Shown here in pieces: positions 1 to 7,293 of a DNA stretch of 56,295 bases; position 1 is the first letter of the stretch, and every line of letters begins with the position of its first letter. Location of the stretch: NCBI RefSeq assembly GCF_022662015.1, contig NZ_JAKMCM010000008.1:1-56295 (forward strand), given 5' to 3'. The notes beneath the pieces were generated by a model that was not told where the DNA came from, ran no database searches, and saw nothing but the letters and a program-made list of their open reading frames with translations. The position numbers and the translations under genes are program-made. Source of the DNA: Aestuariivivens sediminicola (lineage in GTDB: Bacteria; Bacteroidota; Bacteroidia; Flavobacteriales; Flavobacteriaceae).

Positions 1-237
1 CAAACAAAAAAACGCTCTTTCGGTAATAAATCGGAATAAATTATTCCAATCAATCAGGGATTAAGGTGCTTCGCACCTTGTTCCCTCAAAGCTCCGCTTT
101 GAAAATAGTCCAAACAAAAAAACGCTCTTTCGGTAATAAATCGGAATAAATTATTCCAATCAATCAGGGATTAAGGTGCTTCGCACCTTGTTCCCTCAAA
201 GCTCCGCTTTGAAAATAGTCCAAACAAAAAAACGCTC
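1..237. repeat. 110-bp tandem repeat array, two full units plus 17-nt partial unit
   Basis: Positions 1-110 and 111-220 are identical, and 221-237 repeats the first 17 nt of the unit. Each unit carries three perfect inverted repeats: GGAATAA-a-TTATTCC (about 32-46), AAGGTG-cttcg-CACCTT (about 63-79, with outer AGGGA/TCCCT arms) and TCAAAGC-tcc-GCTTTGA (about 86-102). The window starts exactly on a unit boundary, so more copies may lie to the left. No ORF is supported here. Confidence 0.93.
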
Positions 238-257
238 AAGTAAACTTGGCGTTTTTT
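222..257 (-). terminator. Rho-independent terminator of tRNA-Arg
   Basis: Read on the minus strand, downstream of the tRNA, the arms AACGCcAAG and CTTgaGCGTT enclose a short TTTA loop and are followed by a T-run. The promoter-distal half of this terminator is the same 17 nt that opens every 110-bp repeat unit. Confidence 0.7.
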
Positions 258-277
258 CTTATTGAACTATTTATTCG

Positions 278-351
278 TGACCACGCCAGGATTCAAACCT
301 GGAACCTCTTGAGCCGTAATCAAGTGCGCTATTCAGTTGCGCCACGTGGCC
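278..351 (-). tRNA. tRNA-Arg (anticodon ACG)
   Basis: The reverse complement folds as a cloverleaf. The acceptor stem is GGCCACG/CGTGGTC with one G-U pair, the anticodon stem CTTGA/TCAAG encloses loop TTACGGC (anticodon ACG), and the T arm carries GGTTTGAATCC. The discriminator base is A and no CCA is encoded, so CCA must be added enzymatically. A terminator follows at 222-257. Confidence 0.95.
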
Positions 352-365
352 TTTTTAAGTGGGTG

Positions 366-373
366 CAAATATA
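366..373 (-). promoter_or_regulatory. Promoter -7 box of tRNA-Arg
   Basis: The minus strand reads TATATTTG, a full match to the Bacteroidota -7 consensus TAnnTTTG, 14 nt from the mature tRNA 5' end. A TTTG on the same strand at 395-398 fits the -33 element with a 21-nt spacer. Confidence 0.6.
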
Positions 374-433
374 GTGTATTTATTAAAACTTCTCCAAATA
401 ATTAATTCAAATTTCAATTCCTTATTTTTGAAT

Positions 434-1063
434 ATGAATAAAGCATTACTTCTCGAAAAATATGGTCAAATATTTGATGAAAATCTCATTCAGGAGATTG
501 CTCAAATTGGTATTTTTAAAACGTTCAAGAAAAATGATATCATTATCGATATCAATCAGACCCTCAAATTTATTCCGCTCTTACTTTCAGGAAATATTAA
601 GATACTCCGAGAGGACGATGAAGGTAATGAACTGCTCATCTATTTTCTGGAGGCAGGAGAAACCTGTACCATGTCCCTTACCTGTTGTCTGGGCATCTCA
701 AGAAGTAAAATAAGAGCAGTGGCTGAAAAAGAATCAAGTTTGATTATGATCCCTGTTCAATATATGGAGCGTTGGTTTCACGATAATGAAAGCTGGAGGA
801 ATTTCATCCTCGAAAGCTATCAAATTCGTTTCGATGAAATGTTGGATGCCATAGACACCATCGCGTTCTTGAAAATGGATGGTCGTTTGTATAAATACCT
901 TTTAAATAAATCGCAATTGTATAACAGCAAAAGTATAGCCATTAAACATCAGGATATTGCCGAAGATTTACACACCTCGCGCGTTGTCATTTCCAGGCTG
1001 TTAAAGCAACTGGAAAACGAAAACAAAATAAAACTCAGTAGAAATAAAATCGAATTAATTTAG
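434..1063 (+). CDS. Crp/Fnr family transcriptional regulator
   Basis: This 209-residue regulator has an N-terminal cyclic-nucleotide-binding-like beta-barrel (about 20-115), a dimerisation helix (about 120-150) and a C-terminal winged helix-turn-helix (about 172-198). The frame is open upstream to a GTG at 359, but the ATG at 434 gives the family-typical N-terminus and clears the divergent tRNA promoter. C78, C84 and C85 sit in the ligand pocket in the pattern CxxxxxCC. There is no FNR-type N-terminal iron-sulfur cysteine cluster. It lies immediately upstream of the YeeE/YedE-TauE-rhodanese genes in the same direction, so it probably controls them; that role is inferred from position. Confidence 0.9.
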   Translation: MNKALLLEKYGQIFDENLIQEIAQIGIFKTFKKNDIIIDINQTLKFIPLLLSGNIKILREDDEGNELLIYFLEAGETCTMSLTCCLGISRSKIRAVAEKESSLIMIPVQYMERWFHDNESWRNFILESYQIRFDEMLDAIDTIAFLKMDGRLYKYLLNKSQLYNSKSIAIKHQDIAEDLHTSRVVISRLLKQLENENKIKLSRNKIELI

Positions 1064-1134
1064 TCCTAAACGGCTATTCTTCGAGATATCGCATTAATTA
1101 GACTAATTTTACATTTTTAAAACATAGAAACGTT

Positions 1135-1698
1135 ATGGAATTTATCTTAGATCCTTGGCCGTGGTATATTTCAGGGCCCTTAATAACCCTGGTCATGGCG
1201 CTGCTGCTCTACTTTGGAAAAACATTCGGGATGTCGTCGAACTTAAAGACATTTTGTGCCATTGCCGGAGCAGGAAAATATTCAGATTTTTTCAGATTTA
1301 ATTGGAAAGATTCTCTCTGGAATTTAACGGTGGTCATTGGTGCCATTATCGGTGGTTATATAGCTACGCAATTTCTTTCCAACGCCAGTGTTACAGATTT
1401 AAATCCTGTTACTGTGCAAGAACTCAGTACGATGGGATTCTCGAATTCTGGTGCCAGCCTGGTCCCCGATGAACTATTTAGCTGGAAGACTGTGGGTTCT
1501 GCAAAGGGGCTAATTCTGCTCATTCTTGGAGGGTTCTTAGTGGGCTTTGGCACCCGCTATGCCGGTGGTTGTACTTCCGGTCATGCGATTGCAGGATTGA
1601 GCAGCCTGCAGAAACCTTCCTTAATTGCTGTGATTGGTTTTTTTATTGGTGGTTTACTAATGGCAAATTTTATTTTGCCTTTACTGTTTAAATCTTAA
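1135..1698 (+). CDS. YeeE/YedE family membrane protein, first half (probable sulfur-compound importer)
   Basis: The product is a 187-residue integral membrane protein of the YeeE/YedE (sulf_transp) family, whose characterised member TsuA takes up thiosulfate. At least four hydrophobic segments are visible. The family signature GTRYAGGCTSGH is present with Cys146 and His150, and C41 is a second candidate substrate-relay cysteine. Full-length YeeE proteins have about 350 residues; here the two pseudo-symmetric halves are separate genes, as in PmpA/PmpB pairs. The second half follows after 10 nt, so the two are probably cotranscribed and pair in the inner membrane. Confidence 0.9.
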   Translation: MEFILDPWPWYISGPLITLVMALLLYFGKTFGMSSNLKTFCAIAGAGKYSDFFRFNWKDSLWNLTVVIGAIIGGYIATQFLSNASVTDLNPVTVQELSTMGFSNSGASLVPDELFSWKTVGSAKGLILLILGGFLVGFGTRYAGGCTSGHAIAGLSSLQKPSLIAVIGFFIGGLLMANFILPLLFKS

Positions 1699-1708
1699 TA
1701 TCGGATCT

Positions 1709-2131
1709 ATGAAAGTTGCAAGCTATATTAAATTTTTATTTGTCGGTATATTCTTCGGCATTGTTCTCGTTAAATCTGAGGCCGTTTCCTGGTATCGTAT
1801 TTATGAGATGTTCCGGTTTCAATCCATCCATATGTATGGTATTATCGGTACTGCCATTGGCTCGGGTATCCTGTTTTTACAAATTTCAAAAAGAGGCCAC
1901 ATAAAAAACCTGGAAGGCGTAGAAATTTATGTTCCAAAAAAAGAAAGCGGACTTTTTAAAAATATTTTAGGTGGCAGTATATTTGGATTAGGATGGGCAT
2001 TGATTGGTGCTTGCCCCGGCCCTATGTATATCTTGCTCGGTACGGGTGTATTCAGTATGGTTATCGTTATTATTGCCTCCATTCTTGGTACGTTTGTCTA
2101 CGGTCTGCTAAAAGAAAAATTACCTCATTAA
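1709..2131 (+). CDS. YeeE/YedE family membrane protein, second half
   Basis: This is a 140-residue membrane protein with about four hydrophobic segments. The conserved motif GACPGP carries Cys102, the counterpart of the cysteine in the other half. It is best read as the partner subunit of the gene at 1135-1698, together forming one sulfur-compound channel. Its TAA stop overlaps the ATG of the TauE/SafE gene by one base, which indicates translational coupling and one operon. Confidence 0.88.
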   Translation: MKVASYIKFLFVGIFFGIVLVKSEAVSWYRIYEMFRFQSIHMYGIIGTAIGSGILFLQISKRGHIKNLEGVEIYVPKKESGLFKNILGGSIFGLGWALIGACPGPMYILLGTGVFSMVIVIIASILGTFVYGLLKEKLPH

Positions 2132-2922
2132 TGGACAGCACCCACCTTCTAGGCTATCTTGGCGCCCTCGTTGTTGGTCTGGTATTAGGACTTATTGGAG
2201 GTGGTGGATCTATTCTTACCGTACCTTTACTGGTGTATCTTTTAGGATATAATCCGGTTACAGCCACGGCCTATTCGCTTTTTGTGGTTGGGACATCGTC
2301 CATGGTCGGAACATATCAAAAGCATAAAAAAAAGTTAGTCGATTTTAAAATTGGATTAGCCTTTTCATTTCCCTCTTTTTTAGCCGTATATCTGTCACGA
2401 CGATTTTTGGTACCAAATATTCCCGAAGAACTTCTTAAAAGCGGTGACTATGTTTTTACAAAGGACATGGCTATCATGGTATTCTTCTCTATCATAATGC
2501 TTCTCGCCTCAATTTCTATGATAAGAAGAAGCTCCAAAAACCGCTTAAATCAAGAAAAACAAACGTACTCCAAAACCTTTATACAAGGGCTGGTAATAGG
2601 TACTATTACGGGAATAATAGGAGCCGGTGGCGGGTTTTTATATGTTCCAGCTTTGGTGCTGTGGGCAAATATCCCAATGAAGAAAGCAGTTGGAACGTCT
2701 TTGGTTATTATAACCATTAACTCATTGATTGGCTTTATAGGTGATGTACAAACTTTAGAAATTGAGTGGACATTTCTTCTCACTTTTACCATAATTTCTA
2801 TACTAGGTATAGTTATTGGCATATTTATTTCTAAATTTATAAGTGGAGAACGCTTAAAAAAAGGATTTGGCTATTTCACTTTACTTATGGCCTTTTATAT
2901 CTTATACAAAGAAATAAGCTAA
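2131..2922 (+). CDS. Sulfite exporter TauE/SafE family protein
   Basis: The product is a 263-residue integral membrane protein of the TauE/SafE family (formerly DUF81), which exports sulfite or related organosulfur anions. Two homologous halves each open with a glycine-rich helix: GLIGGGGS near residue 23 and GIIGAGGG near residue 169. The frame stays open into the upstream gene, but the ATG at 2131 starts the first family helix and overlaps the previous stop by 1 nt. With the importer halves upstream and the persulfide-oxidising enzyme downstream, removing the sulfite that enzyme produces is the likely job; this is inferred. Confidence 0.9.
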   Translation: MDSTHLLGYLGALVVGLVLGLIGGGGSILTVPLLVYLLGYNPVTATAYSLFVVGTSSMVGTYQKHKKKLVDFKIGLAFSFPSFLAVYLSRRFLVPNIPEELLKSGDYVFTKDMAIMVFFSIIMLLASISMIRRSSKNRLNQEKQTYSKTFIQGLVIGTITGIIGAGGGFLYVPALVLWANIPMKKAVGTSLVIITINSLIGFIGDVQTLEIEWTFLLTFTIISILGIVIGIFISKFISGERLKKGFGYFTLLMAFYILYKEIS

Positions 2923-2930
2923 GACTTATG

Positions 2931-2948
2931 TGACAAAAGTGACAAAAA
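2931..2948. promoter_or_regulatory. Candidate operator: two tandem TGACAAAA half-sites
   Basis: TGACAAAAG is followed directly by TGACAAAAA, a 9-bp period. The pair overlaps the place where a -33 element would stand, 17 nt before the -7 box at 2966-2973, and no TTTG is found there. That is a natural place for an activator such as the adjacent Crp/Fnr protein. This is inferred from spacing. Confidence 0.35.
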
Positions 2949-2965
2949 AAATAGGACCATTGCAT

Positions 2966-2973
2966 TATTTTTG
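2966..2973 (+). promoter_or_regulatory. Promoter -7 box for the MBL/rhodanese gene
   Basis: TATTTTTG fully matches TAnnTTTG, 35 nt before the start codon at 3009. It implies that the hydrolase and HMA genes can be transcribed separately from the transporter genes upstream. Confidence 0.55.
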
Positions 2974-3008
2974 CAAAAAATTGAATACACAAAAAGAAAA
3001 CTTACACT

Positions 3009-4418
3009 ATGAAGATTGAACAAATATATACAGGATGTCTTGCACAAGGTGCCTATTACATTGAATCTGAAGGCGAAGTTGCCATTATTGATCCTCTAAG
3101 AGAGACCCAGCAATATGTGGATAAAGCAAAAAAAGAAAATGCAGAAATAAAATATATTTTTGAAACGCATTTTCATGCTGATTTCGTTTCGGGGCACCTG
3201 GATTTGGCAAGAAAAACAGGGGCGACCATTGTTTACGGGCCCGGTGCCAAAACAAACTATGATATCCATGAAGCTAAAGATAATGAGGTGTTTGAACTGG
3301 GTAACATTCGGATAAAAGTGTTACATACTCCGGGACACACATTGGAATCCTCTACATATCTTTTGATAGATGAGAATGGTAAGGAATACGCTATTTTCTC
3401 GGGTGACACCTTATTCCTTGGTGACGTTGGTCGCCCAGACCTGGCCATTAAGTCGGATTTGACAAAAGAGGATTTGGCGGGTATGCTGTATGATTCTTTG
3501 CGAAATAAAATAATGCCCTTACCGGATGATGTTATTGTCTATCCAGCACACGGCGCAGGATCTGCCTGTGGTAAAAATTTGAGTAAGGAAACCGTTGGCG
3601 TTTTAGGCGAGCAGAAAAAAACAAACTATGCCTTGAGAGCCGATATGACTCGTGAAGAGTTTGTAAGAGAGGTTTTGGAGGGCATTGCACCACCACCGCA
3701 ATATTTTGCGAAAAACGCCATGATGAATAAATCCGGTTACGATGAATTTGAAACCGTTTTGAAAAAAGGCAACAATCCGCTAGATCCTGAAACATTTGAA
3801 GCCTTGGCCAATCAGGAGGGCGCATTAGTTCTTGATGTCAGAAACGAATTAGATTTTGTTAAGGCGCATATTCCAAATTCTATCTTTATTGGTTTACATG
3901 GGAGTTTTGCACCCTGGGTGGGCGCCTTAATAACCGATTTAAAACAACCCCTATTATTAATAACACCCAAAGGAAAGGAACAGGAAGCGGTAACGCGATT
4001 ATCGCGTGTTGGTTACGACAATACCCTGGGCTATCTGGATGGTGGTATTGAAGCCTGGCAAAATGCGGGAAAGGAAATAGAGCAGATTGAGTCTATTTCT
4101 GCAGATGAATATGCCAGACGAATAGAAAATAAGGTAAATACAACGCTCGATGTTAGAAAGGACGGTGAGTACGCATCGGAGCATTTAGAAGGTGAACATA
4201 TTCAACATTTCGCTTTGGATTATATTAACGACAATATGAATACCATTCATAAAAATGAAACCTATTATGTGCATTGCGCCGGGGGTTATCGATCTGTAAT
4301 AGCCGCCTCTATTTTAAAGGCTCGAGGTTTTGATGTCATTGATATTGCAGGGGGTTTTGCCTCACTTAAAAACACGGACTTACCGCGATCTAACTATGTT
4401 TGTCCCACGACCTTATAA
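3009..4418 (+). CDS. MBL-fold hydrolase fused to two rhodanese domains (persulfide dioxygenase-like)
   Basis: The protein has 469 residues. An N-terminal metallo-beta-lactamase domain (about 1-235) carries H54xH56xD58, H63, H109 (HTPGH), D132 (SGDTLF) and H180, the ligand set of ETHE1-type persulfide dioxygenases. Two rhodanese domains follow (about 255-355 and 362-465). Only the second keeps the active-site loop, HCAGGYRS with Cys422; the first has a TPKGKEQ loop without cysteine and is probably structural. ETHE1 enzymes oxidise glutathione persulfide to sulfite, and rhodaneses move sulfane sulfur. The true low-molecular-weight thiol in this organism is unknown. The TauE-like exporter upstream fits disposal of the sulfite product. 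Confidence 0.88.
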   Translation: MKIEQIYTGCLAQGAYYIESEGEVAIIDPLRETQQYVDKAKKENAEIKYIFETHFHADFVSGHLDLARKTGATIVYGPGAKTNYDIHEAKDNEVFELGNIRIKVLHTPGHTLESSTYLLIDENGKEYAIFSGDTLFLGDVGRPDLAIKSDLTKEDLAGMLYDSLRNKIMPLPDDVIVYPAHGAGSACGKNLSKETVGVLGEQKKTNYALRADMTREEFVREVLEGIAPPPQYFAKNAMMNKSGYDEFETVLKKGNNPLDPETFEALANQEGALVLDVRNELDFVKAHIPNSIFIGLHGSFAPWVGALITDLKQPLLLITPKGKEQEAVTRLSRVGYDNTLGYLDGGIEAWQNAGKEIEQIESISADEYARRIENKVNTTLDVRKDGEYASEHLEGEHIQHFALDYINDNMNTIHKNETYYVHCAGGYRSVIAASILKARGFDVIDIAGGFASLKNTDLPRSNYVCPTTL

Positions 4419-4420
4419 CG

Positions 4421-4690
4421 ATGGAAAAAATCTTTGAAATACAAAATCTCAAGTGTGGGGGCTGCGCAAAAACCATAACATCACGACTAAACGACATGTC
4501 CCCTATTTCGAATGTATCTATAAATATGGTCGATCATTCCGTTACATTCTCTTATCAGAATGAAACCGATGTAAGTGTTGTTAAAGAGGTATTAAAGAAA
4601 CTGGGGTATCCGGTCGTTGGTGATGCAAACGCGGTAAAGACTCGAGCAAAATCCTATATTAGTTGCGCTATAGGCCGAATATCCGATTAA
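4421..4690 (+). CDS. Small heavy-metal-associated (HMA) domain protein
   Basis: This 89-residue protein is almost entirely one HMA ferredoxin-like domain, with the binding motif KCGGC (C12, C15) and a typical C-terminal LKKLGYPV. The family binds Cu(I) or other soft metals and passes them to ATPases, but no metal ATPase is adjacent. It starts 2 nt after the hydrolase stop, so the two are translationally linked. The C-terminal tail has an extra Cys near residue 82. A role in copper or sulfane-sulfur homeostasis is possible; only the fold is supported. The ATG at 4421 is preferred to the upstream in-frame start at 4400. Confidence 0.85.
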   Translation: MEKIFEIQNLKCGGCAKTITSRLNDMSPISNVSINMVDHSVTFSYQNETDVSVVKEVLKKLGYPVVGDANAVKTRAKSYISCAIGRISD

Positions 4691-4710
4691 GAACTTGATA
4701 TAAAATGAAG

Positions 4711-4737
4711 AAACCCTGAATGCTCAGGGTTTTTTTA
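4711..4737. terminator. Bidirectional terminator between the HMA gene and clpS
   Basis: AAACCCTGA, loop ATGC, TCAGGGTTT, then a T-run. It ends the plus-strand sulfur genes. It also reads into the end of minus-strand clpS, whose stop lies at 4735, so it may serve both. Confidence 0.85.
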
Positions 4738-5010
4738 TATGATCTCCGCACTCAAACCTGCATCTAAAAGGAGCGTACAACGGGGCTTTAAATCGTCAAA
4801 AGACCCTGTTTTTACCGTGCACTTTCCTTTGTAATGCACGATTAAAGAACACTGCTCTGCCTGCTCCGCTGTATGATCGCAGGCATAAATTAAAGTCTCA
4901 ATAACATGATCAAAAGTATTCACATCATCGTTGTATAACACAATCTCGTTCTGCGTTACGACCTCTTCTTTAATCAATAAATCCTCTAATGTCTTCTCTT
5001 TTGAGCTCAT
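4735..5010 (-). CDS. clpS: ATP-dependent Clp protease adaptor ClpS
   Basis: ClpS (91 residues) delivers N-degron substrates to the ClpAP protease. The core carries the family block LYNDDVNTFDHVIETLIYACDHTAEQAEQ, followed by the GKC segment; the Asn-Asp pair and the following region form the N-degron pocket. It is the last gene of the long minus-strand run from DUF1599 through tpiA and prmA, 36 nt after prmA, and ends in the shared terminator. Confidence 0.95.
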   Translation of the reverse strand: MSSKEKTLEDLLIKEEVVTQNEIVLYNDDVNTFDHVIETLIYACDHTAEQAEQCSLIVHYKGKCTVKTGSFDDLKPRCTLLLDAGLSAEII

Positions 5011-5046
5011 TTTTCTATTTCTTTCTACTTTAGCATATCCGTTTTA

Positions 5047-5874
5047 CTAATTTATAAATTTTAGGGAAACCCAATTGTTTCGTTCCAACTTTTCTTTAAA
5101 TTTTAACACATGTTTATCACATTCCCTTTGAATGGCAGAAACGTCATCACGGTAAAATCCACTCAGAAACAGCATCCCGTTTTTATTCAAACATGACGCA
5201 TAGGTTTCTATATCCCTGAGAAGGATATTTCTATTGATATTGGCTAAAATGATATCGTAGGTTTTATCTTTTAAAACGGAGGCATCCCCCTCAATTACTG
5301 TTATGTGCTTGCAGGAGTTCAGTTCAATATTCTCGGCACTGTTTATAACACACCAATTATCATAGTCTACCGCGTCTATCATACGAGCACCTTTCTTTTC
5401 AGCCAAAATAGCCAACACCCCGGTACCACAACCCATATCAAGCACGGTTTTATTCTTAAAGTCATTGGACAATATCTGTTGAAGCATCATGTAGGTGGTC
5501 TCATGATGACCCGTGCCAAAACTCATTTTAGGCGCAATAACAATATCGTATTCCACATCTGTTTTCGGATGAAAAGGCGCTCGAACAGCACATCTATTTT
5601 CCACAGTTATTGGATCGAAATTCTTTTCCCATTCGGCATTCCAATTGGTCTGTAGAATTTCTTTAACGGTATGCGTTATTTTAAATTCATCTGATTTTAA
5701 AATCTGAATGTCTTCCAAAACAGCATCATCCCAACCTTCCTTTTTGATATACGCCATTAATCCACTCTCAGTCTCTACAAAACTTTCAAATCCGGCAAAA
5801 CCCAATTCTGCTATAAGGATCTCAACCCCTGGTTGAATCGGTCTTACGTTAAAATGATATTCCAGATAAAGCAT
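5047..5874 (-). CDS. prmA: Ribosomal protein L11 methyltransferase
   Basis: PrmA (275 residues) trimethylates ribosomal protein L11 using SAM. The Rossmann methyltransferase motif I is DMGCGTGVLAILAEKKGA (about residue 145), and the downstream ILANINRNIL is the PrmA-specific motif IV. The upstream GTGHHETT segment is also diagnostic. A TTG two codons earlier (5880) is possible, but the ATG at 5874 gives the standard MLYLEYHF start. It lies between tpiA and clpS on the same strand. Confidence 0.95.
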   Translation of the reverse strand: MLYLEYHFNVRPIQPGVEILIAELGFAGFESFVETESGLMAYIKKEGWDDAVLEDIQILKSDEFKITHTVKEILQTNWNAEWEKNFDPITVENRCAVRAPFHPKTDVEYDIVIAPKMSFGTGHHETTYMMLQQILSNDFKNKTVLDMGCGTGVLAILAEKKGARMIDAVDYDNWCVINSAENIELNSCKHITVIEGDASVLKDKTYDIILANINRNILLRDIETYASCLNKNGMLFLSGFYRDDVSAIQRECDKHVLKFKEKLERNNWVSLKFIN

Positions 5875-5978
5875 GTGCAACAGTTTAAAAAATAACAGGC
5901 AATTGGATCTCTAAGATTTCAAATTCTCAAAGGTGAATGGCACTGAATGCATTCGAAGTTCAAAGTGTCACTTAAAGC

Positions 5979-6728
5979 TTAAAAGGCATTGACAATAGCA
6001 AAAAAATCTTCGGCAATTAGGGAAGCGCCTCCTATTAATCCACCATCGACATCCGGTTTGGAAAATAACTCTTTAGCATTACCGGGCTTACAACTGCCTC
6101 CATACAATATTGTAGTGGCATCGGCCACATCATTTCCGTACTGTTTAGCCAGTGATGCCCGAATGAAAGCGTGCATGTCCTGTGCTTGTTCGGGTGAGGC
6201 TGTTTCTCCGGTTCCTATAGCCCAAACAGGTTCATAGGCTAAAACAATGTTTTGGAATGATGACGCTTCAAGATGAAATAAGGCATTTTTTATTTGCTGT
6301 TCAACAACAGTTTCATGATTTCCGGATTTTCTATCGTGCAGCTGTTCTCCAAAACAAAAAATAACGCGCATATCATTGGCAAGCGCTGCATCTACTTTCT
6401 TGGCAAGTGTTTCATCTGTTTCATTAAAATATTCGCGACGTTCGCTATGACCTAAAATAACCGTTTTAATGCCTATACTCTTTAACATACCTGCACTGAT
6501 TTCACCGGTATAAGCACCTTTATCTGCAAAATGCATATTCTGAGCAATAACCTCAATACTCGAGTTCTTCAAGGATTCAAAAGCATGGTAAAGGTTTGTA
6601 AAAGTTGGAGCCACCATGACCTCGGCTCCGGAGGTTTGTTCTAATTTTTTTAAATCAGTTAATAACGCTTCGGTTTGCGCTAAATCATTATTCATTTTCC
6701 AGTTCCCTGCAACAATTTGTTTTCTCAT
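5979..6728 (-). CDS. tpiA: Triosephosphate isomerase
   Basis: TpiA (249 residues) interconverts dihydroxyacetone phosphate and glyceraldehyde 3-phosphate in the cytoplasm. Catalytic residues are visible: Asn and Lys in AGNWKMN, the His in ILGHSERR, and the Glu in AYEPVWAIGTG. The phosphate loop ends in YGGSCKPGN and GGLIGGASL. The ATG at 6728 gives the family N-terminus MRKQIVAGNWK; the frame has another start three codons upstream. A perfect short palindrome (ATTCCG-CTTT-CGGAAT, 6742-6757) lies just upstream. Confidence 0.97.
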   Translation of the reverse strand: MRKQIVAGNWKMNNDLAQTEALLTDLKKLEQTSGAEVMVAPTFTNLYHAFESLKNSSIEVIAQNMHFADKGAYTGEISAGMLKSIGIKTVILGHSERREYFNETDETLAKKVDAALANDMRVIFCFGEQLHDRKSGNHETVVEQQIKNALFHLEASSFQNIVLAYEPVWAIGTGETASPEQAQDMHAFIRASLAKQYGNDVADATTILYGGSCKPGNAKELFSKPDVDGGLIGGASLIAEDFFAIVNAF

Positions 6729-6793
6729 AGAATCCAATTTATGATTCCGCTTTCGGAATATTTAATTATATACTTACTTTCTCAACAAAAATA

Positions 6794-7288
6794 CTATTTT
6801 TTCAAAGCCTCCACCAACTTATTGTCATCCGCTTTTATCGCTTTAAATAATTCTATCTTTCCAGCCTTATTTATTACCATATACCTCGGAATCCAATCAA
6901 TTTTTACAAAATCTGCAAAAGGACATTTCTTACCTGATGGCATATAAAAATGAAATCCATTAACGTCGTACTTTTCTATACCACGCTTCCAGGCGTCTAC
7001 GCCACGATCCAGTGAAAGGAAGATATAGACCACATCTTCGTACTGAGTCTGCAAATCCTTAACCAAAGGCATACCGACAATACAGTCTTTGCACCAGGAA
7101 GCCCAAATATCAATTAAAATAGTTTCTCCCTTGTGTTCTTCCAGTATGGATCTAAAATCTATGGTCTCCCCTTCCAGGGTAACAAAGGTGTCATTTAAGG
7201 CTGCTTCACTAAAATACTCCGGTATGGGTTCAGAGTTACAACTAAAAAAACTAATTATAAAGAGGAATATACTGATCATTTTTAACAT
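6794..7288 (-). CDS. TlpA-like thioredoxin-fold lipoprotein
   Basis: The product is a 164-residue thiol-disulfide protein. A short signal sequence ends in the lipobox SFFSC (Cys17), so it should be a membrane-anchored lipoprotein. The thioredoxin domain has the redox motif WASWCKDC (C66, C69) and the cis-proline loop IDWIPRYMVI. TlpA/ResA relatives reduce periplasmic disulfides. It starts 5 nt after the OppB-like permease gene. The DoxX-type protein upstream in the run also has a thioredoxin-like tail, which suggests a shared redox theme. Confidence 0.88.
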   Translation of the reverse strand: MLKMISIFLFIISFFSCNSEPIPEYFSEAALNDTFVTLEGETIDFRSILEEHKGETILIDIWASWCKDCIVGMPLVKDLQTQYEDVVYIFLSLDRGVDAWKRGIEKYDVNGFHFYMPSGKKCPFADFVKIDWIPRYMVINKAGKIELFKAIKADDNKLVEALKK

Positions 7289-7293
7289 TTTAT

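Noticed and set aside
1-237. Possible CRISPR array
   Set aside because: Units are 110 bp with no variable spacers and no cas genes are present.
6742-6757. Palindrome before tpiA as a riboswitch
   Set aside because: Only 6-bp arms with a 4-nt loop; too small to support a riboswitch.
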